A stretch of DNA of 64,000 bases from Charina bottae. Its lineage: Eukaryota > Chordata > Lepidosauria > Squamata > Charinaidae. The position numbers and the translations under genes were made by a program. The stretch is from positions 71,416,963 to 71,480,962 of the forward strand of contig JALMGJ010000005.1 of the NCBI GenBank assembly GCA_023362775.1, given 5' to 3'. The notes beneath the pieces were generated by a model. The model did not search any database, was not told the origin of the DNA, and was given only the letters and a program-made list of their open reading frames with translations. Of this stretch, positions 1 through 21,967 are shown piece by piece (within the stretch, counting starts at the first letter, position 1; each line of letters begins with the position of its first letter).

Positions 1-232
1 CCCTAGAATAGGTGGGGCAATAGATTTTTGCTTGGCCCATGTCACCCGATTTGTGGATCCTACTGAATTCAATTCCCTCCCCTTGCTATTCAGTATCTAC
101 GTCTGTACATCCTGAGATTTGGGGTTCAGTGTCATCAATGGGCTGATGATTCTTAGCTCCATCTGTCTTTTCCACCCGAATCAGGAAAGGCTGTGCAGGT
201 GCTTGACAATTACCTGGATGCAATGATGGCCT

Positions 233-557
233 AGGGGCGTGGTGGCTCACCGGGTAAGACGCCAGGCTTGTCGTTCGGAGGTTCGAATCCCTAGCCCTGG
301 GTGACGGAGTGAGCTCCCGCACTCGACCCAGCTCTTGCCAACCTAGCAATTCGAAAGCATGCAAATGCAAGTAGATTAATAGGTACCACTTCGGTGGGTA
401 GGTAACAGCGTTCCGCGCGCGTCATGCTGGTCATATGACCGTGGAAGTGTCTTCTGACAGTGCTGGCTCTTCGGCTAACAAACGGAGATGAGCACCGGCC
501 CCTAGAGTCGGACACGACTGCACAAATGTGCGGGGGGAACCTTTAACCTTTACCTTT
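233..557 (+). mobile_element. Sauria SINE copy
   Basis: A full-length tRNA-headed SINE. The head has A-box-like and B-box (GGTTCGAATCC) motifs, and the end is AACCTTTAACCTTTACCTTT. It lies between perfect 11-bp target duplications AATGATGGCCT at 222-232 and 558-568. Confidence 0.92.
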
Positions 558-982
558 AATGATGGCCTGGATGAGGCCCCCAAAACTGAAGCTGAATCCA
601 TATAAGACAAGAGGTATATGGATAGGTGGAATTAGGAAGCTAACCTGCTTGGATAAGATAGTACTACTTCTGATGGAACAGTGGTGTAGCTGGGGAGTTC
701 TCTGCCTAGTATCAGCCAAGTCATGCAACTCATTCAGCTGGAGAAGCCCTGGGTTTCAGCCTTGTGGTGGTCAGGAGCAGAGCATCTCCGCAGCAACACC
801 CCCATTATAGAACTCTTTCCTGAAAGATGCTCAGCTGGCAAACGCATGTTCTTCTTTCAGAAAACAGTTGAAGAGACACCCATCAACCCAGGCATTTATG
901 GGATAACTAGTCCAAGATTGGATGATTTTTAGATTATTTCATGTTTGTTTTAAAGAATGAAAACACCATTGGTTTTCTTGCA

Positions 983-1049
983 ATAGAGAGATAGAGAGAT
1001 AGATAGAGAGATAGATAGATAGAGAGATAGAGATAGAGATAGAGAGATT
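983..1049. repeat. (GATA)n/(GAGA)n microsatellite
   Basis: Imperfect alternation of ATAGAGAG and GATA units, followed by a very AT-rich stretch. Confidence 0.9.
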
Positions 1050-2202
1050 ATTTTATTTATTTATATTTATTTTATCGTATTATCGATAAAAATTATCGAG
1101 ATAATTTTTTATTAACGAAATTTTTAAAAGAATAAAAACAATATAAATTTTGAAGGAGAAAAGGAAAATAAAGAAAAGTAGTAAGTGAAAAAAAAGTGGA
1201 AAGATAAGTTATAAAGAAGCAGCTTCCAGTCTTCTTAACAGCAGTTACAAGTACATTTATATTTTATCCTCTCTCTAAAGTTACAACATAATTTCCTTCT
1301 TTCCATAGTCTACCTTTTCTGATAATCAAACCCATAAATTACAAGTTTATTTTTTTCTTTTTTCAGCAAAAAGTCGTAAGGAGTGTGATGGTTTTATTTA
1401 TCCCCCCCCCCCCCGTATACCTCTGAGCTCCTCTAAAAGTGAGAGAGGTATACATAATAATCGTGATGTGGATGATAATTTTATTTATTTATTTTGAATT
1501 TATATTATTATATTATAATAATTTTTAAGGGGACCTTTCTGGATTGAATTGAATGTGAATTGAAAATAAATGAAATGGAAATAACTCGGTATAAAGACTG
1601 TTCTATCATCTGATACATCCATTACGTTTCAGAGGTTGCGAGTAGTGGAAAACAGACCACGGCTAATCTAACAGTCACTGCTGGCCCAAGAATTTTGTCT
1701 CTGGGGTCTCCAGTGACAATTGCTGAGCTCTTCTGAGCTTTTGGCAACTGCCCATGCTGAACTCAAAAGTCAGCCTTGACACCTTCTGGAATCAGAGACT
1801 GACTAGCAGGAAGATTTGTTGTTCCCACTTCACTGATAAGAAGCAAATTAGCATGAGAAACTCTACACCAGAAGTGGGGAATTTACAGGTAGTAAGCTTA
1901 ATATTAAATAAATACATAGACAGCCTTAGAGGGATGTAAAAGGCCTTTGAAGATGGGTAACATTTTTTGCCACATGAGGATCATGGGAAGTGAAGGGACA
2001 AAATACAAGTCATAAGCTTTGCAGAGCTGAAATTTTTCCTCAAAATCTAACAAAGTGGAGCAGATCACCTGATTTTGTGTTAGGCTTCCATGCATTTTAA
2101 GAGATAAAATAGGTATCTTAAACAAGGCTTAATGCATCTGTTTTGCCCCTGATCTCCTCAAATAGAAACCAAGCCAAGTGGTTTGGCCCTGATACTCCAG
2201 GG

Positions 2203-2462
2203 CAGAGCTTTCCAAACTGTGTGTCGCGACACAAAAGTGTGTCGCCACACACAGTCTGGTGTGTCGCCACACAACCTGGAAGCGCTGATCATCATCAGCG
2301 CTTCCGGGTTTTCCCGCGGCGACACACCAACGGCGGTGTGCAAAAACTGAAAGCAGCAGCAGCGCTTCTGGGGTTTTGCGCGCTGCCGCAACGGGGGTTT
2401 TCCCGCGGCGACACACCAACGGCGATTGGTGTGTCGCCGCGGGAAAACTTTGGAAAGCCCTG
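2203..2462. mobile_element. GC-rich hAT-like MITE
   Basis: Ends are CAGAGCTTTCCAAA and TTTGGAAAGCCCTG. The 8-bp flanks CTCCAGGG and CTCCAGGA match at 7 of 8. The interior is CpG-rich with repeated GGCGACACACC motifs and its inverse. No transposase. Same family as 16413 and 22830. Confidence 0.85.
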
Positions 2463-2824
2463 CTCCAGGAATATTCTGGGTATGCAAACAGGGTGTTGCC
2501 GATACTCCACAGCTTGTTCTCTACTGTTCCAAAATGTGCAAAACCAAGGTTCAGGAGGAAAAAACTGATGTATTTTAAACTATGTGATGTTTTACCAGGT
2601 CAGCAGCTCCACTGGCAAGGCTCCATGGCTCTTCCATTTTAGAACGGCACCATCTAGAGTACAGTAAAACACTGCTACAAGATGAGGTCTGTGTTTATTT
2701 TCATTTACTTGGTACAGAATGTATTTCTACTAGCTGTGGCAAAACAGTAGCATTAATACATGTAGGTAATGCTATTTTCTATTTTGGAAGCAATATTGAC
2801 TAGCAAAAAATCTTCATTCTGCAG

Positions 2825-11859
<9,035 letters not shown>

Positions 11860-12306
11860 TTAAATGCAAGAGCACTAAAAAAAAATCAAGAACCACATTG
11901 CTGCTACAATCAAGAAATCTTTAGTGAGCTCAAGGATTTCTGTATATATAATGGAGCATAAACTGTTCAATCTGCTAGTACTAAAAGAATGAAAGTGGAA
12001 CATTTCCACCAAAGGAAAGTGGAACATTTTAAAGAAATGGATAATCTGAAATTACTTTGTTAAAAGTGGTTATGGACTCATTTCTTGGTCGCTGCTGTTC
12101 CCAATTAATACTGTTTTTATTTAATGTATTAAAAATGGTAAACTTTCAGGAAACTATCATTTTACATGATTTTCAGTTAATTTCATGAGATAAGCTCTGT
12201 ATTGCACAACTTGTAGCCCTGTAATTACTAATGCACAGCACTAAGTTTCATATTATGTCTAGTTCCTTCATCTGGAATAATTTACATTCTTACCTTTAGC
12301 ATTACC

Positions 12307-12312
12307 AATAAA
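12307..12312 (+). other. PDE6C polyadenylation signal
   Basis: A canonical AATAAA about 450 bp after the PDE6C stop codon. It is the best candidate for ending the transcript. The exact cleavage site is not visible. Confidence 0.7.
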
Positions 12313-14534
12313 GTTATAGCTCATGTCATTTTGAAAACTCTATTTTTAGCATACACGTATGGCTACAAACAGGCTTACTTCATAAATATATATAAATCCA
12401 GTCATTTTTTTAAACAAGCACAAGAATTCTAGTGCTGACACTGTGCTGTCCCATCTCTAAGAAACACTCTACTCTTTTCAATGGAGATGATGAATCCTAG
12501 GATCATGATTTTGGATATGTGGATCTGTCACAACTCCAGAAATGAATGGAAGCTCTATTTGCACATGAACTCTACATTCTGTCACTCATATTCTTTTGCA
12601 ACATAGGAATCACTGTAGTGCATTTTTTCTATTTAATCCTGATGCCAGCACTTCCTTTATTTATGAAAGATACTGTGACCAGCATCCAAATGGGGCATTA
12701 AAGAGATCTGCCTTCCTACCACGCAGTCAACTCCTTGAATAAGCAACAGTGCTCACTCAATGGAAAATCAAAACAAAACTTCACTTAACCCAATCTAAAT
12801 TATTTTGTCTAAATCTAGAGGCCTGGAATGTTGCTCATTGTAATTTATTTTCTAGATTTAACTGAGGTGAGCATTTTTTTTCTTTTCCTTTTGCCAAAAA
12901 GAAGCTTTGTTTTGGGTGATTTCCAGTTAAGCCTACAGATGTTGTATTTACCCAGGTAAGTGAATTATGTCCATTCTATGGAATTGTCTCTTTGATAGTA
13001 ATTATACATTATTTCCACAGTAAGGGTGTTCAAAACAGTTCAAATGGAAAATCAGAAAGTGGCAGTTTTTCAATAATAATCTGGCTTTCCCAAAACTAGA
13101 AAGAATGGAAAAAAACTGTTAACCTTTATTACCTGGCTTCCCATGAAATTTAAGGCCATGAAATTCAATAATGGATTTTTTATCTCTCCATATTGATTAG
13201 ATTCACCATCCAATCTATATGGATGGATTTTTTCAGAGGCAGTTTAAGACAACAGGGCAATGGAGAGATTTTCATTAAGACCTGCTACGTACCAGGTCTC
13301 CCAATATAAACAAGGCTGCAATAATGACAATTCTACCCAACCATGGTCGTATCTAACAAGTCTACCATTTTGATTTTCTATCTCAAAATATAGAACATGT
13401 CCTTTAGAATGAAGCTGGAAATATTTCCTCCTTTCATGAAGGGCAACTAAAGGTTTCCTTTATCTTTTAGAGATAATGGCCATGGGTAACCAGATTACTC
13501 TGTAATTTGTTGTTGTTGTTGTTCTATATTTGATTATTTCATTCGTTCATTTATTTGTAAGCTGCCTCATCTAATGACTCTAGGTGGCTGACATCACTGA
13601 CTGCTGGACAAAATATTACTGTATATGCAGACTTTTAAAATGCAGAACAGATATAAATACCTATTTTCTTCTTTACTAAATATAGATACAAGAGGAAATT
13701 TGCTTTTCATAATGTACTTTATATCAGCATAGGCAAATTTATTTCAATAACTACATTACACATTTCTACAAGAAGGTTAGGCATCCAAAACAGACAGATG
13801 TTTAACAGGGCTTGGAAGAGCAACTATAGCAAACAGCTCCAATAAAGCTCTTGAGAAACCAGTTACACAGATGTAAACTGAATGCCGCTTATTGGATTTG
13901 ACTGCCATCTTGCAACATGACAAAGAATTAACCTTTAAATCCATCTTCTTATGTAAAGAAGCACTCAAAGAAGACTTTCTTTGCCATTTGAGGACACCCT
14001 TGTTTAGCCTTATTTCACCCTTACTCCTGTATGCAAGATCCATGAAAAATGCAATTATTTTAAGTAGCTGCTTGAGAGTCAGTCCTTTGAGAAGCTGGGT
14101 GAGGAAGCAAATTCCGCAACTCTACTTTATTGTTGCAGGGTATAACAGAATGTCAACCATCTGCCAGGGTTTCTCTCTGCCCCCTTTTTACACCATACAG
14201 AATCAAAGTGAAGTTTTTCTCAGTCTATTTCTCACTCTCCCTCCCTTCCCAGGGCTAAAGTGTCATTTACTGCCTCGCCAACTTTATCTCTGTTTTTATC
14301 TACACCGAGAGCGATGTTTGAACATTCATCCAAGCTGTGCGTTATGAAACAAGCATGTTCATGAATATATTATGAACAAATAACTTTAAAAAACATCAGG
14401 AAGCTGATTAGATGGCGTATTCAACTGTTTTTAAAGTGATAGTCATGTTACTTTGAATACCATTGTATGTTTGCAGATGTGCCGTATGTCAATTTCAGTT
14501 GTAACGAAAGCACTTGATCTCACTTTGCTCAAGA

Positions 14535-14990
14535 TGCAAACACTGGGGCTGTGCAAAGCATTCGAAAGAGGGGCTTCACAATGTGTGTTAGCGCAAGCAA
14601 GTACCCCTTGGTCTTTGCCGCGGTCATCAGCTCCGTTTTCGCGGAGACGTCCTCAGTTCGCCATACCTCCCCCGGAAGTCACAGAAGTCACATCTGTCCA
14701 TGGATTATGCTGCAGCTGCAGAGAGCAGCTGCAAGATTCCAGGAAAGATGCAGCTGCGGACAGGGACTATGCAACTGCCCTCACCTCCCGCGAAGCATTG
14801 CTTTGCCTTCAATATGGAAGTGCTGCCCAGCGGTATTGATCATCCCCCTTTAATGGCAAACTCAGGTGGCTGACTGCCAATACAATGGCAACCAATGCAG
14901 AACTGCTGAGAAACCGGAGGAGGAGATCAAAAGAAAAGAAGTATATTCGCCTGAGGAAAAGGGAATCGGAAATATGGTGGATACTGGCAG
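14535..14990. other. Unclassified GC-richer block with CpGs
   Basis: A GC-richer island in AT-rich intergenic DNA. It has two overlapping open frames on plus (128 and 100 codons) with no recognised domain. It could be a decayed retroelement or pseudogene. I cannot assign it. Confidence 0.3.
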
Positions 14991-15055
14991 AAAAAGGTAT
15001 TTACAGAGACAAGATAAACCATTGCTAGGCCATTGAGGATACTCAGTGGTCTAGA

Positions 15056-15264
15056 TTGGGGTTCCCCAAAGTGGTCAATATTGACCCCCAAGGGTCGATG
15101 GGACTATCCAGTATTGTTTATTACTATATTGTTGTTATTATTATATGTAATACTATTGGTTAAAGTAGTATTTATTAAATTATTTTCATATAATAAATGT
15201 TTGGGGGTCGATGAACAATCTGAAACTTCATGAAGGGGTCAATGAGCTGAAGAGTTTGGGGCCC
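15056..15264. mobile_element. hAT-like MITE fossil
   Basis: Termini read TTGGGGTTCCCCAAAGTGG and TTTGGGGCCCCGG, with GGGTCGATG repeated in the interior. Flanks GGTCTAGA and GGTCTAAG match only partly. Confidence 0.55.
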
Positions 15265-15299
15265 CGGTCTAAGTTCTTCAAGGTTATTGACGTTTACGG

Positions 15300-15870
15300 A
15301 AGATCTGCATCTAACCCTGGAACTGTTCTCCCCCCGCCCCCAGATTAATTAACAGAATTAAAGCAAAACTCAAATGTTTTGCAGGGAGGGCATGCTACGG
15401 ACCCCATCGGTTAAAGAATTCCATTTAATGGGGTCACGGAAGCATGCCTTCTCTGCAGCAGCGCCTGCCCTGTGGAATATCCTTCCCCCAGAGTTAAGAC
15501 AGTCCCCCTCGCTCCTGGGCTTCAGGAAACAACTTAAAACTTGACTTTGCCAACAGGCCTGGGGCGGAAGGAAGACCAGAAACTCCTGGGGATGGCTAAT
15601 ATAGTAGGATAGTCCTAGAACAGCCCTTCCAAGGCTGAAAGAAGACATCGCCTTCTTAATTTTATTATATCTATGGTATTCTAAATGGTTATTTTAATAA
15701 CCATTAAAACATTTTAATGTTTTAAATCTTGTCATGTTGCAAGATGGCAGAATTTTAATGTTTTAATGTTTAATGTTCGAGATTTTGATGATCTGTAAAC
15801 CGCCCAGAGTCCCTTGAGGGAGTTGGGTGGTGAGAAATCGAATAAATAAATAAAATAAAATAAATAAAAA
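15300..15870 (+). mobile_element. L2-type LINE 3' end
   Basis: Decayed ORF2 C-terminus: SAAAPALWNILPPELRQSP and then SLLGFRKQLKT. It ends with the L2-like CCGCCCAGAGTCCC segment and an (AATAA)n tail. Confidence 0.8.
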
Positions 15871-16129
15871 CTCAAATGTTCCTGCATGTTTTTTTCCCTT
15901 TGTCTTTATGGCTAACATCAGCTTCTTTAAACTGACTACTTTTTCATCAGAGGTAACGCTGAATCTTACCAAACTATTAATTATATCTTATTACAGTTTT
16001 TAAACATTGGCATTGTAAACAAAAAACAAAAACTACTACCGAAAATTTTAATTTAAACTAACAGTTATGGGCGGATGTGAAAGAGATACACAGGATAATT
16101 CCTATCTCCTATGCAAGTAAAAACATATT

Positions 16130-16253
16130 GAATGAAATGTGAAAACTTGCTTTTTATTTACAGATTTTGATGAATATGAATAAACAAGTTTCAGATTTGT
16201 AGATCTCATTTCAGAGAAACAAGTCTTGAAAGTACTCATCAAATTCTTCCTCC
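16130..16253 (-). CDS. FRA10AC1: FRA10AC1 last exon: C-terminus, stop, 3' UTR
   Basis: Coding part is 16253-16211. It encodes EEEFDEYFQDLFL and a TGA stop, the conserved acidic terminus. The acceptor is ttatag. The 3' UTR is short, with an AATAAA on the minus strand at 16158-16153. Confidence 0.92.
16153..16158 (-). other. FRA10AC1 polyadenylation signal
   Basis: AATAAA on the minus strand (tttatt on plus), about 55 bp after the stop codon. The FRA10AC1 and PDE6C 3' ends converge, about 3.8 kb apart. Confidence 0.65.
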
Positions 16254-19200
16254 CTATAAAATAGAGGAAATAAATAACATGAATTATATTAAGAATCAGA
16301 GCAAGAATATAGCAATTTTTATTTATACATGCACAGAATGTTCTACAGCAAAAGTTCCACATTTCATAGATGCACCAGCAAGGGTGTGCTGACAAAATTT
16401 ATTTGACTAGGCCAGGGCTTTCCAAAGTGCCGCCGCTGGCGACACACCCGCGGCGGCGACACGCGCACGCACGGCGACGGGGGGCGTGCGGCGGCGCGCG
16501 CGTTCATGGCGGCCGCCGTGCACGTGCGCGCCGCCGCTTCCGGGTGGTGTGGCGACACACCACGCTGTGTGTGGCGACACACTTTTGTGTCGCCACACAC
16601 AGTTTGTAAAGCTCTGGACTAGGCAATACAAGCTTCTGGAGTTTCTCATTAGGTCAGAATGCATTCACAATTGACCTGCAAACCATCCTTTCTACCTCTA
16701 GTAAGGTAAGGCTAAGTACAGTAGGAGGTTGGTTATATCCCTGAGCAAGAACATTTCTCCTCCTCTTGAGATTAAATAGTGAGAAAGGAGTTTGCTGCAG
16801 ACTTTTGTTCTTTAGAATTTTCTAGAATTGTGGAGAAGGAAATAAAGGAATCTAACACAGATCAAACTGAGGATAAGGAACTAACCCACTCAATCTTCCA
16901 GATGCAATGAGTAATTAGATAAGAGTGGCCTCAGGGTTCAGTTTTATTTTGTACACGCTCAAGCTAAGTGCCTAGTTTCCTTCAGAACTAGTTCTTCTCT
17001 GAAACCTAATCACCATCTTAGGCCTACTAATTCTTTACACTTCATCTTTACATTGCTGTAATTATGTCTGCATCCTTCTGACTACAAGGAAAATATCTAT
17101 GAATTCAGTGGAAATTAATTCTCATTTCCACCGAGTTTTTATTAGTATTAAGACAGTCCAATTTAAATGAAAATAATTTATGGTTAGGCTGACATTTCCC
17201 ACATTTACAGAAAACTAGTAATGTTACTTGCTCAAGCAACAGTACCTTAAAGAGCCAAATATATTTATTTTTTTAGAAAGCTTTTACTTATTAATTGGGA
17301 TTCTGTTTCTCTTTAGATAAAATTTTAAAGCAGGTCATAGGACAGACCTTGTTTTTTCTTCTGCGTCCTGTGGCGGACCCTTCCAGAAATCTGCCTCCGA
17401 GGGACCATCTTCCTGATCACTATCGGAGTCTGTTAAACAAGATAACAGTGTTTAAAATAAAATGATTTTAAGGGCATTTTCACATTTTAAACTAGACTTC
17501 TTTAACAATTAAGAAGAACGTACAGCACTGAAAATAAATAAATAATAAATATTTATTGTAAACCGCCCAGAGTTCCCCGTTGGGGGAGATGGGCGGTTAT
17601 ATAAATTAAATAAATAAAATAAATAAAATAAAATGGAAAATAATTCATACATAATTCAGTTAAGCAGATATTCCTGATCACTATCCACTGAAATTATTAG
17701 TTTTAACGGTGACAAAGCAGGAACATAAAAAAAACCCCATGTTCATGGATACACTGCAATTATGTTTCTATATTAAGAGGGGTTTAGTGTAGTGGTAAAA
17801 GGCACTGGTTAGAAACACAGACCATGAATTCTAGTCCCTCCTTTGGCACAAAGCAAGCTGGGTGACCTTGGGCCAGTCACTCTCTCAACCCTAGGAAGGA
17901 GGCAATGGCGAACCACTTCCAAAAATGTTGCCAAGAAAACTGCAGGGATTTACCCATGTAGCCACCAAGCGTCAAGGCTAGCTTGAAGGTGCACATGCAC
18001 ACACCCACAGTCTATACTGTAGTGTTGTGGCTTTACCACATTTTGAACTATACTTATCATGCCTCTTTTGACCAAACTGGCCCTTTACAATAAGGGCGGG
18101 TCTTTCCCAGATTCAGGTAAGATTTTATGGACAGAATTGACTTCATCAAAACTAATACAAGTTTAAATATATATTTGTCTCCTCAGCTACAAACGCAGTA
18201 TAATTTTTCAACAAGAAAAAGCTGCAGTATAACCGTTTAATACTCCAATCTGGATCCCTAAGCACAAACATGATTTTTCTGCATGTCAAGAACCATCAGC
18301 ATCCACACTTAGGTTCAGATGATACTCTTACCACACTAATATGGAGTGCACACTTGCATATAACATATAGTTTCCCATACATATTCTGTTGCAACTTTAA
18401 AAAGTGAATTACAATTTCACCTTAGTAGATGTACTGTATAGTCATTTTGTGTAGAACATTTTCTGATAAAACAAGTCTGTGCGTTACCATTTTTCAGCCA
18501 TGATGTGTACTGCCTAGACTGGCAGCACTCCTGGCTATAAAAATTATAAATTTATTTATTTATTTATTCACAAATTCTTATTTATAAGAAATAAATAGAA
18601 TTTAATAGAACTTTTTCACTTACTGTAGTTGACATGGCTGCATAGGTTTACCAAAGAACACTAGGTTTTACAGCAGAAAATATTGAAAGCGAACACGGAA
18701 AGCAAGAAATAAGAGGACAGCTTTCAATCCTGGTTTTCAATAAAAAATCACTTTGTCTGAACATATGATGGTGACAGACACTTCCAAAGTTCCCGGTGGG
18801 GCTAAAAAGTTACTTTAACCTGGATCAATGTAGGAAATTCAACAGATGTAGCCAGTCTCTCACAACTTGGTTATTGCACTTTTGTTCCTTTGCCTTGTAC
18901 AACTCCCAAATATTTTTATAATATCTTATTATGTCACCCACATGAGACTCTTCACACTGGTGTGATATAACGTACTACCCATCAGGATGACAAGAGGCAG
19001 ATGCCCTAATTTCCCTTATGAATGCCATACCTGCTTATGTTCAGATTCTGAAATTCAATCTGCTTTACGCGTGTTACTCCATTTTATGCTCAGTGGTGTA
19101 TGGAGCTAACAGTACCTACCACTAGATCCTTTACTTGTTTGCAGGACTGGGAGGTTATAGCCATACTGCTTAGTGATCAATCTGTCGATATCTCCAAGAC

Positions 19201-21930
19201 AGAATAACTGGCATTGGCATTGGCTTTCAGAAGCTGTCTTCTTTCTATGTGATGTAAATGATTTATTTATTTATTTAACTTTTATCCCACCTTTATTATT
19301 TTTATAAATAACTCAAGGTGGTGAACTTACCTAATAGTCCTTCCTCCTCCTATTTTCCCCACAACAACAACCCTGTGAGGTGAGTTGGGCTGAGAGAGTG
19401 ACTGGCCCAAGGTCACCCAGCCTGCTTTCATGCCTAAGGCGGGACTAGAACTCACGGTCTCCTGGTTTGTTATTGGCTCCTTCCTAGGCTGAGAGACTGG
19501 GACTGGCCCAAGGTCACCCAGCTGGCTTTCATGCCTAAGGCGGGACTAGAACTCTCAGTCTCCTGGTTTCCCATTGGCTCCTTCCTAGGGCTGAGAGAGA
19601 GTGATTGGCCCAAGGTCACCCAGCCGGCTTTCATGCCTAAGGCGGGACTAGAACTCTCAGTCTCCTGGTTTCTAGCCCGTTGCCTTAACCACTAGACCAG
19701 ACTGGCTCTTATTATGGTCTGCTATTTATATAGTATACATTTGATGAATTTGTAAATTGTTGCTTGGTCTTGGACTGTAAAGATAATAAAGCAAATTTAA
19801 GGACTTTAGTATAGATCTTCTTCATACTTCTAAGGTCATAACCCAATATAGAGTTAGACACATGTAAGATCAGTTAGATGCATGTAACATACAAATAAAC
19901 CCATGCTGGACTGAGTGGAGTAACTATGTCATAATAAATTCTTTAGTGTTCTTTTTCTTCTTACATGATTCTTTCTGCAGTGTCTATGATGCAAAACGTA
20001 AGGATATACTGTATATAACAGCCTTTTATTTACTTTTAAAAACAGGCCCACATTTCAGGTTACGGTCTGCTTTAGAAAGTTATTTTCATTTCAGGAGTTT
20101 ATTATATGACAGAAGGGAGCTGCATTTTTAAAGTATTCAGGCTGAATCCTTGATGATACACAATTAATTGCACATATCTTTAGGTCTCAGAAATCAGTCT
20201 GGCTCCTAATTGGATTTTGTAGTAATACAGTACATTTCTTCCTTCAAGCTCTATGTTGTTTTTTTCTCCAGATCATCCATTTCTTTTTTCTACTTTTCAT
20301 ATTAGAAGTTTCTACAAGTTTCTGTAGCGAACAGAAATGATCTCATACAATGCTTTTAAAAAAATTAAAATACTAACCTTCATCAGTTTTGTTGGATTCT
20401 TCTGATGTCTTTTGATCTAAAAAAAAACCATTTTAGAAATAATTAGTTTCCATTCCACCACATACAGTGCACCTATTGTCTTATATCTAAATGTAAACTG
20501 CAATCTCACACAGCCAGAAATCCCCATTTTCCAAAAGGTAAAATGCATCTGTTATTTAGTTAATTGTGAATATAAAGGTAACCTTAACTCTGAGATTTTC
20601 TTTTTACCTTCATGGATCTTTTTTTTCTTTGCCTTGTGCCTGTGTGGTGAAGATATTCTTGACTTTTTACACTTTAAAACTCTGGAGCCTTGTTCCTTGC
20701 TGTCTTGCTTGATTCCTGGTTTGATTTCCCTTTTCCTTTATAAGAAGAAATAAATAATATGTCCACCCAGCTTCAAAAATGTATAAAAAAAGGGTTAGAA
20801 TTATAATAGTTTACACACATATATGCATATAATAAATCAATCGTCTATAGATGATAGTTTAAATATGAAATTTTTAAACTGACCAAACTTCATTTCTAGC
20901 CTGCACGAATTTAGAATAAAGAATATACACTTCTTATCTGTGCTTGTAATAGAGACAAATCTGACCCAATCCTTCTGCCTTCAAAAAGTATCCGATTTCA
21001 GCTGAAATGAAATGTGCTTCACTGATTCTAAACCAGAATTTACTGAATTCTAATCTCAAAAAAGTCTGGAAATGCTAGCAGTTAGCCTTTTGGGTAGGAA
21101 ATAGGGCCTTGGCGCCCTCCAGAAGTTTCTATCACATCTTGAGGTACCGCCTTGGAAAAAAAGACTGAATTCTTACTAACGACACAAACAATTGTCCTTA
21201 TATAATTAGAGGCTATACACATACAGGCAAACTTATGTACTTGTGTATTTCTACTTCATGAGCACGCAGTGGCTACATACACACAGTTTCCCTCCCAAAT
21301 GCAATAGCTAGAATTGCTTTTTTGCTAAAGACAAAACCCTACCAATGAACTGCGGGAATATAATAATTTTTGAAAGAGGTTAGATTTTACACATGCACAC
21401 AAAGTTGTTCATTTACTATCAGATCAGCAGTAACGTTATCACAAATATTTATAATTATTAAGATTAAGAGACATAAAGTAAATAAAAACACAATTCATAT
21501 TAAAGATACCAATTGGCTTCTTAAAATATTAATGAATGAAGTATAATATTTGTATTATATAGGATGACTTGTTAGATCAGTAATACCAATCAAGTAATAA
21601 GTCAATACAAATAACAGTACTGTTTATCTTTCAGGTAAATTCTCTAATAATTTTCCTTAAAATATGCAGCAATAACAGACAGGTAAGCAATACAAAACAG
21701 GCTTGGCCAATGTGGCATTTTACAACTGTGTGAGATTACACTTCTCTGGCCATACTGGCTGAGATTATGGGAGCTGTAATCAAACACATCTGGAAATATA
21801 TTTTAAATAGTAAATAATAAAATAATAATAATAATAATAATAATTCATTGAATGGTGTATTACCTGTGATGAAAGTTTAATTTGTAAGAGCATTCTGGAC
21901 AGAGTCCTTTAAAAAAAGAAGAAAAGATTA

Positions 21931-21967
<37 letters not shown>

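Larger units (their letters stand above)
1..2824. other. PDE6C intron upstream of the first visible exon
   Basis: No coding exon was recognised. It holds a Sauria SINE (233-557), a GATA-type microsatellite, a very AT-rich stretch at about 1040-1560 and a GC-rich hAT-like MITE (2203-2462). The remainder looks like plain unique intron. Confidence 0.6.
12331..16129. other. Intergenic gap between convergent PDE6C and FRA10AC1
   Basis: No gene recognised. It holds an L2-type tail at about 13535-13620, an unclassified CpG-containing block at 14535-14990, a hAT-like fossil at 15056-15264 and an L2 3' end at 15300-15870. Confidence 0.6.
17430..20377. other. FRA10AC1 intron 12
   Basis: Holds an L2 tail (17555-17640), two MIR-like SINEs (17777 and 19262) and otherwise unique AT-rich sequence. 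No further exon seen. Confidence 0.6.

Noticed and set aside
233..330. tRNA genes at the SINE heads
   Set aside because: The A and B boxes belong to the tRNA-derived head of Sauria SINEs. They lack a paired acceptor stem and continue directly into the SINE body.
2129..2568. Overlapping open frames of up to 141 codons on both strands
   Set aside because: They fall in a CpG-rich hAT-like MITE with few stops. Similar frames recur at 16364-16674 and 22795-23165 in the same family.
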